A stretch of DNA of 9,029 nucleotides, taken from positions 1-9,029 of the forward strand of contig QILJ01000006.1 in NCBI GenBank assembly GCA_003233295.1, in the 5' to 3' direction. The translations under genes were made by a program, and so were the position numbers. The notes below the pieces were generated by a model, which ran no database searches, was not told the DNA's origin, and saw nothing but the letters and a program-made list of their open reading frames with translations. Positions 7,832 to 9,029 of the stretch are shown here, piece after piece. Origin of the DNA: Ignavibacteria bacterium. Its GTDB lineage: Bacteria; Bacteroidota; Ignavibacteria; Ignavibacteriales; Melioribacteraceae. Positions within the stretch are counted from its first letter, which is position 1, and every line of letters starts with the position of its first letter.

Positions 7832-8194
7832 ATGAGTGATTATTATATTAAATACATTTGGGGTCCGGGCGGACAAGATGGTTATCCTTATCGCAATCAG
7901 GCAGGAGAGGAGAAGATAGATTTTGCTGAAGGGCAAGAAAAAGCGGCTCATCGTTTCAGTAAATGCAAGGAATTTTTACTCTATGAAACTAGCAAAAAAG
8001 GAGACGGCAATAAAGTGGGAGCAATGACAATTTATGCTCGTGGAACAATCGTTTCTCCCGAAGTGCAATCTGTTGCTATCACTCACGGCGATGAGGCAAA
8101 AAGATTTTCGTATACTGTTAAAACACGATTAAGGGCAAGAGTTAATCCCCTATCTTCAAGAAATAATTGCAACACTTTGGTCGAAATCAAGTAA
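7832..8194 (+). CDS. Small PUA/EVE-like protein, 3' end probably replaced by IS30
   Basis: The 120-aa frame begins MSDYYIKYIWGP and contains a strand-rich core with FLLYET (about 48-53) and VGAMTIYARGTI (62-73), followed by FSYTVKTRLRARVNP. This pattern of a short beta-barrel with a GAMTIYARG-type strand looks like a PUA/ASCH/EVE-fold protein; these folds bind modified bases in DNA or RNA. The assignment rests on pattern only. The last residues (LSSRNNCNTLVEIK) lie over sequence that seems to belong to the left end of the following IS30 element, so the native C-terminus may be lost and the stop at 8192-8194 supplied by the IS. It sits 28 bp after the GmrSD gene on the same strand without terminator or clear ribosome binding site, and is probably co-transcribed with it, perhaps as a modification reader. 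A stand-alone unknown protein is the alternative. Confidence 0.62.
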   Translation: MSDYYIKYIWGPGGQDGYPYRNQAGEEKIDFAEGQEKAAHRFSKCKEFLLYETSKKGDGNKVGAMTIYARGTIVSPEVQSVAITHGDEAKRFSYTVKTRLRARVNPLSSRNNCNTLVEIK

Positions 8195-8206
8195 AATCAA
8201 AGTGTT
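8171..8206. repeat. 9-bp inverted repeat abutting the IS30 transposase start
   Basis: AACACTTTG (8171-8179) and CAAAGTGTT (8198-8206) are perfect inverted repeats 18 bases apart; the right arm ends right before the ATG at 8207. It overlaps the end of the PUA/EVE-like frame. It may be part of the left terminal region of the IS, or a hairpin that limits transposase translation from outside transcripts. The right end of the element lies beyond the window. Confidence 0.6.
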
Positions 8207-9029
8207 ATGGCAAAATCACAAAAAGGCGCCGAAAGGCACGGGGCGTTCAAACGCCTAAACTTCAAGGACAGGGTAACCATTGAAAACAGGTATTGCGTGG
8301 ACAGGAAAGCTTTAACAAGCATAGCGAGAGAATTAGACCGTCATCTCTCAACCATCATCAGGGAGATTGCCGGCAAACCGAGGGTGGGTCGCGGAAAGTA
8401 TTCGGCCTATTCCGCGCAAGCGAGGGCGTTGGACAACAGCGGGAGACAAGGAAGAAAGAGCAAGTTTGCTTGCGTCCCGTTAAGACAATATGTCGTGGAA
8501 AAACTCAAGCTCGGCTGATCCCTGGAACAGGTGGAGATGAGGTTGCCGATAGATTATCCGAGAGACAAGGAAATGAGAATCTCGTATGAGGCGATCTACC
8601 GGAACATTTACTCTCAAATACACCGCGGGGGGAACGGAACGGTTAAGAAGGGCTGTGAAGACTTGCGGAAATACCTCCCTCGCAGACACGCCAGAAGGCA
8701 GACAAAGGGCTTTAGAAGGGCTCGGAAACTGGAGAGAGAGTCCCTTCTGCCCTCAATCGAAGACAGACCGAAAGAAGTTGACGAAAGAAAGGTCATCGGT
8801 CACTGGGAGGACGACACTCTTGTCTCAAGGAAAAGTGCCCGGAGAATTAAGAGTGTCAACGAAAGGGTGAGTGGAGTCGTCTTTTTCGGCAAAACGGAGG
8901 ATGGGACGGCCGAGGCTTGCGACAATGTCGCAATCAGTCGCCTGAAAAGCGTTCCCGGCCGTTACACCAAGACGCTGACCAGAGATAGGGGTTCGGAAAA
9001 TTTCAATTACAAGAGAGTTGAAAAAGAAT
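8207..9029 (+). pseudogene. IS30-family transposase interrupted by in-frame TGA, truncated by window end
   Basis: Codons 1-103 give the N-terminal part, with a helix-turn-helix region around LNFKDRVTIENRY and LTSIARELDRHLSTIIREI (about residues 17-54), as in IS30 proteins. A TGA at 8516-8518 stops this piece within KLKLG-TGA-SLEQV. IS30 transposases normally read LGWSPEQ here, so the TGA replaces a Trp (TGG) codon. The same frame then stays open to the last base: it reads MRLPIDYP, ISYEAIYRNIY, the first catalytic region GHWEDDTLVSRKS (8798 onward, Asp codons 8810-8815) and the second LTRDRGSEN (Asp at 8984-8986). The final catalytic Glu region lies beyond the window. A simple nonsense mutation is the most likely reading. 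The intact flanking protein suggests it is recent, or else a sequencing error. Two products or read-through of TGA are less likely. Confidence 0.85.

Larger units (their letters stand above)
8169..9029 (+). mobile_element. IS30-family insertion sequence, left part only
   Basis: From about 8169 the DNA changes character: base composition becomes visibly richer in G and C (roughly half against about a third upstream), and an IS30 transposase frame occupies almost all of it. The exact left boundary is not certain; the inverted repeat at 8171-8206 and the odd C-terminus of the preceding frame place it at roughly 8150-8171. The right end, second terminal repeat and target duplication are outside the window. 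Confidence 0.75.

Noticed and set aside
8293..8870. Two overlapping plus-strand open frames (8293-8589 and 8586-8870) in the IS
   Set aside because: The IS30 motifs run through in the frame of 8207; these are shadow frames. The interruption is a single TGA, not a frameshift.

Overview
The window is AT-rich bacterial DNA. All four complete genes end in TAA, and none has a strong Shine-Dalgarno sequence. The genes use the standard code: several kilobases of coding sequence carry no in-frame TGA and use TGG for Trp. No ribosomal or housekeeping protein is present, so the lineage cannot be fixed. Low GC, weak ribosome binding sites and a tRNA without an encoded CCA would fit several groups, including Patescibacteria/CPR, but this is a guess.

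Layout. Bases 1-330 hold a 110-bp-period tandem duplication carrying two serine-tRNA-like units, each missing a different arm. A further hairpin and a strong rho-independent terminator follow. Bases 361-5573 hold a two-gene unit. It has a sigma70-like promoter embedded in a perfect inverted repeat, then a Trp-rich 108-aa protein of unknown function, then, 15 bp on, a 1611-aa protein. The large protein has an N-terminal PD-(D/E)XK nuclease, a central STAND-type P-loop NTPase and a very long helical C-terminus. This is the architecture of antiviral STAND proteins and most resembles Avs4. After a 139-bp gap with its own probable promoter comes a single-chain GmrSD-type restriction enzyme (DUF262 plus DUF1524 HNH, with a DUF5655-like tail), and 28 bp later a small PUA/EVE-like protein. 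Bases from about 8169 to the end are the start of an IS30-family insertion sequence with clearly higher GC. Its transposase frame carries a TGA where the family normally has Trp.

Interpretation. This is a compact anti-phage defence island between a tRNA-Ser locus and an insertion sequence. The STAND protein would sense a phage protein and unleash its nuclease (abortive or suicidal defence). The GmrSD protein would cut modified phage DNA, and the PUA/EVE-like protein may read modified bases for it. The IS30 element seems to have replaced the 3' end of the PUA/EVE-like gene. The least described parts are the small Trp-rich partner of the STAND gene, the operator-like palindrome over its start codon, and the broken tandem tRNA-Ser units.
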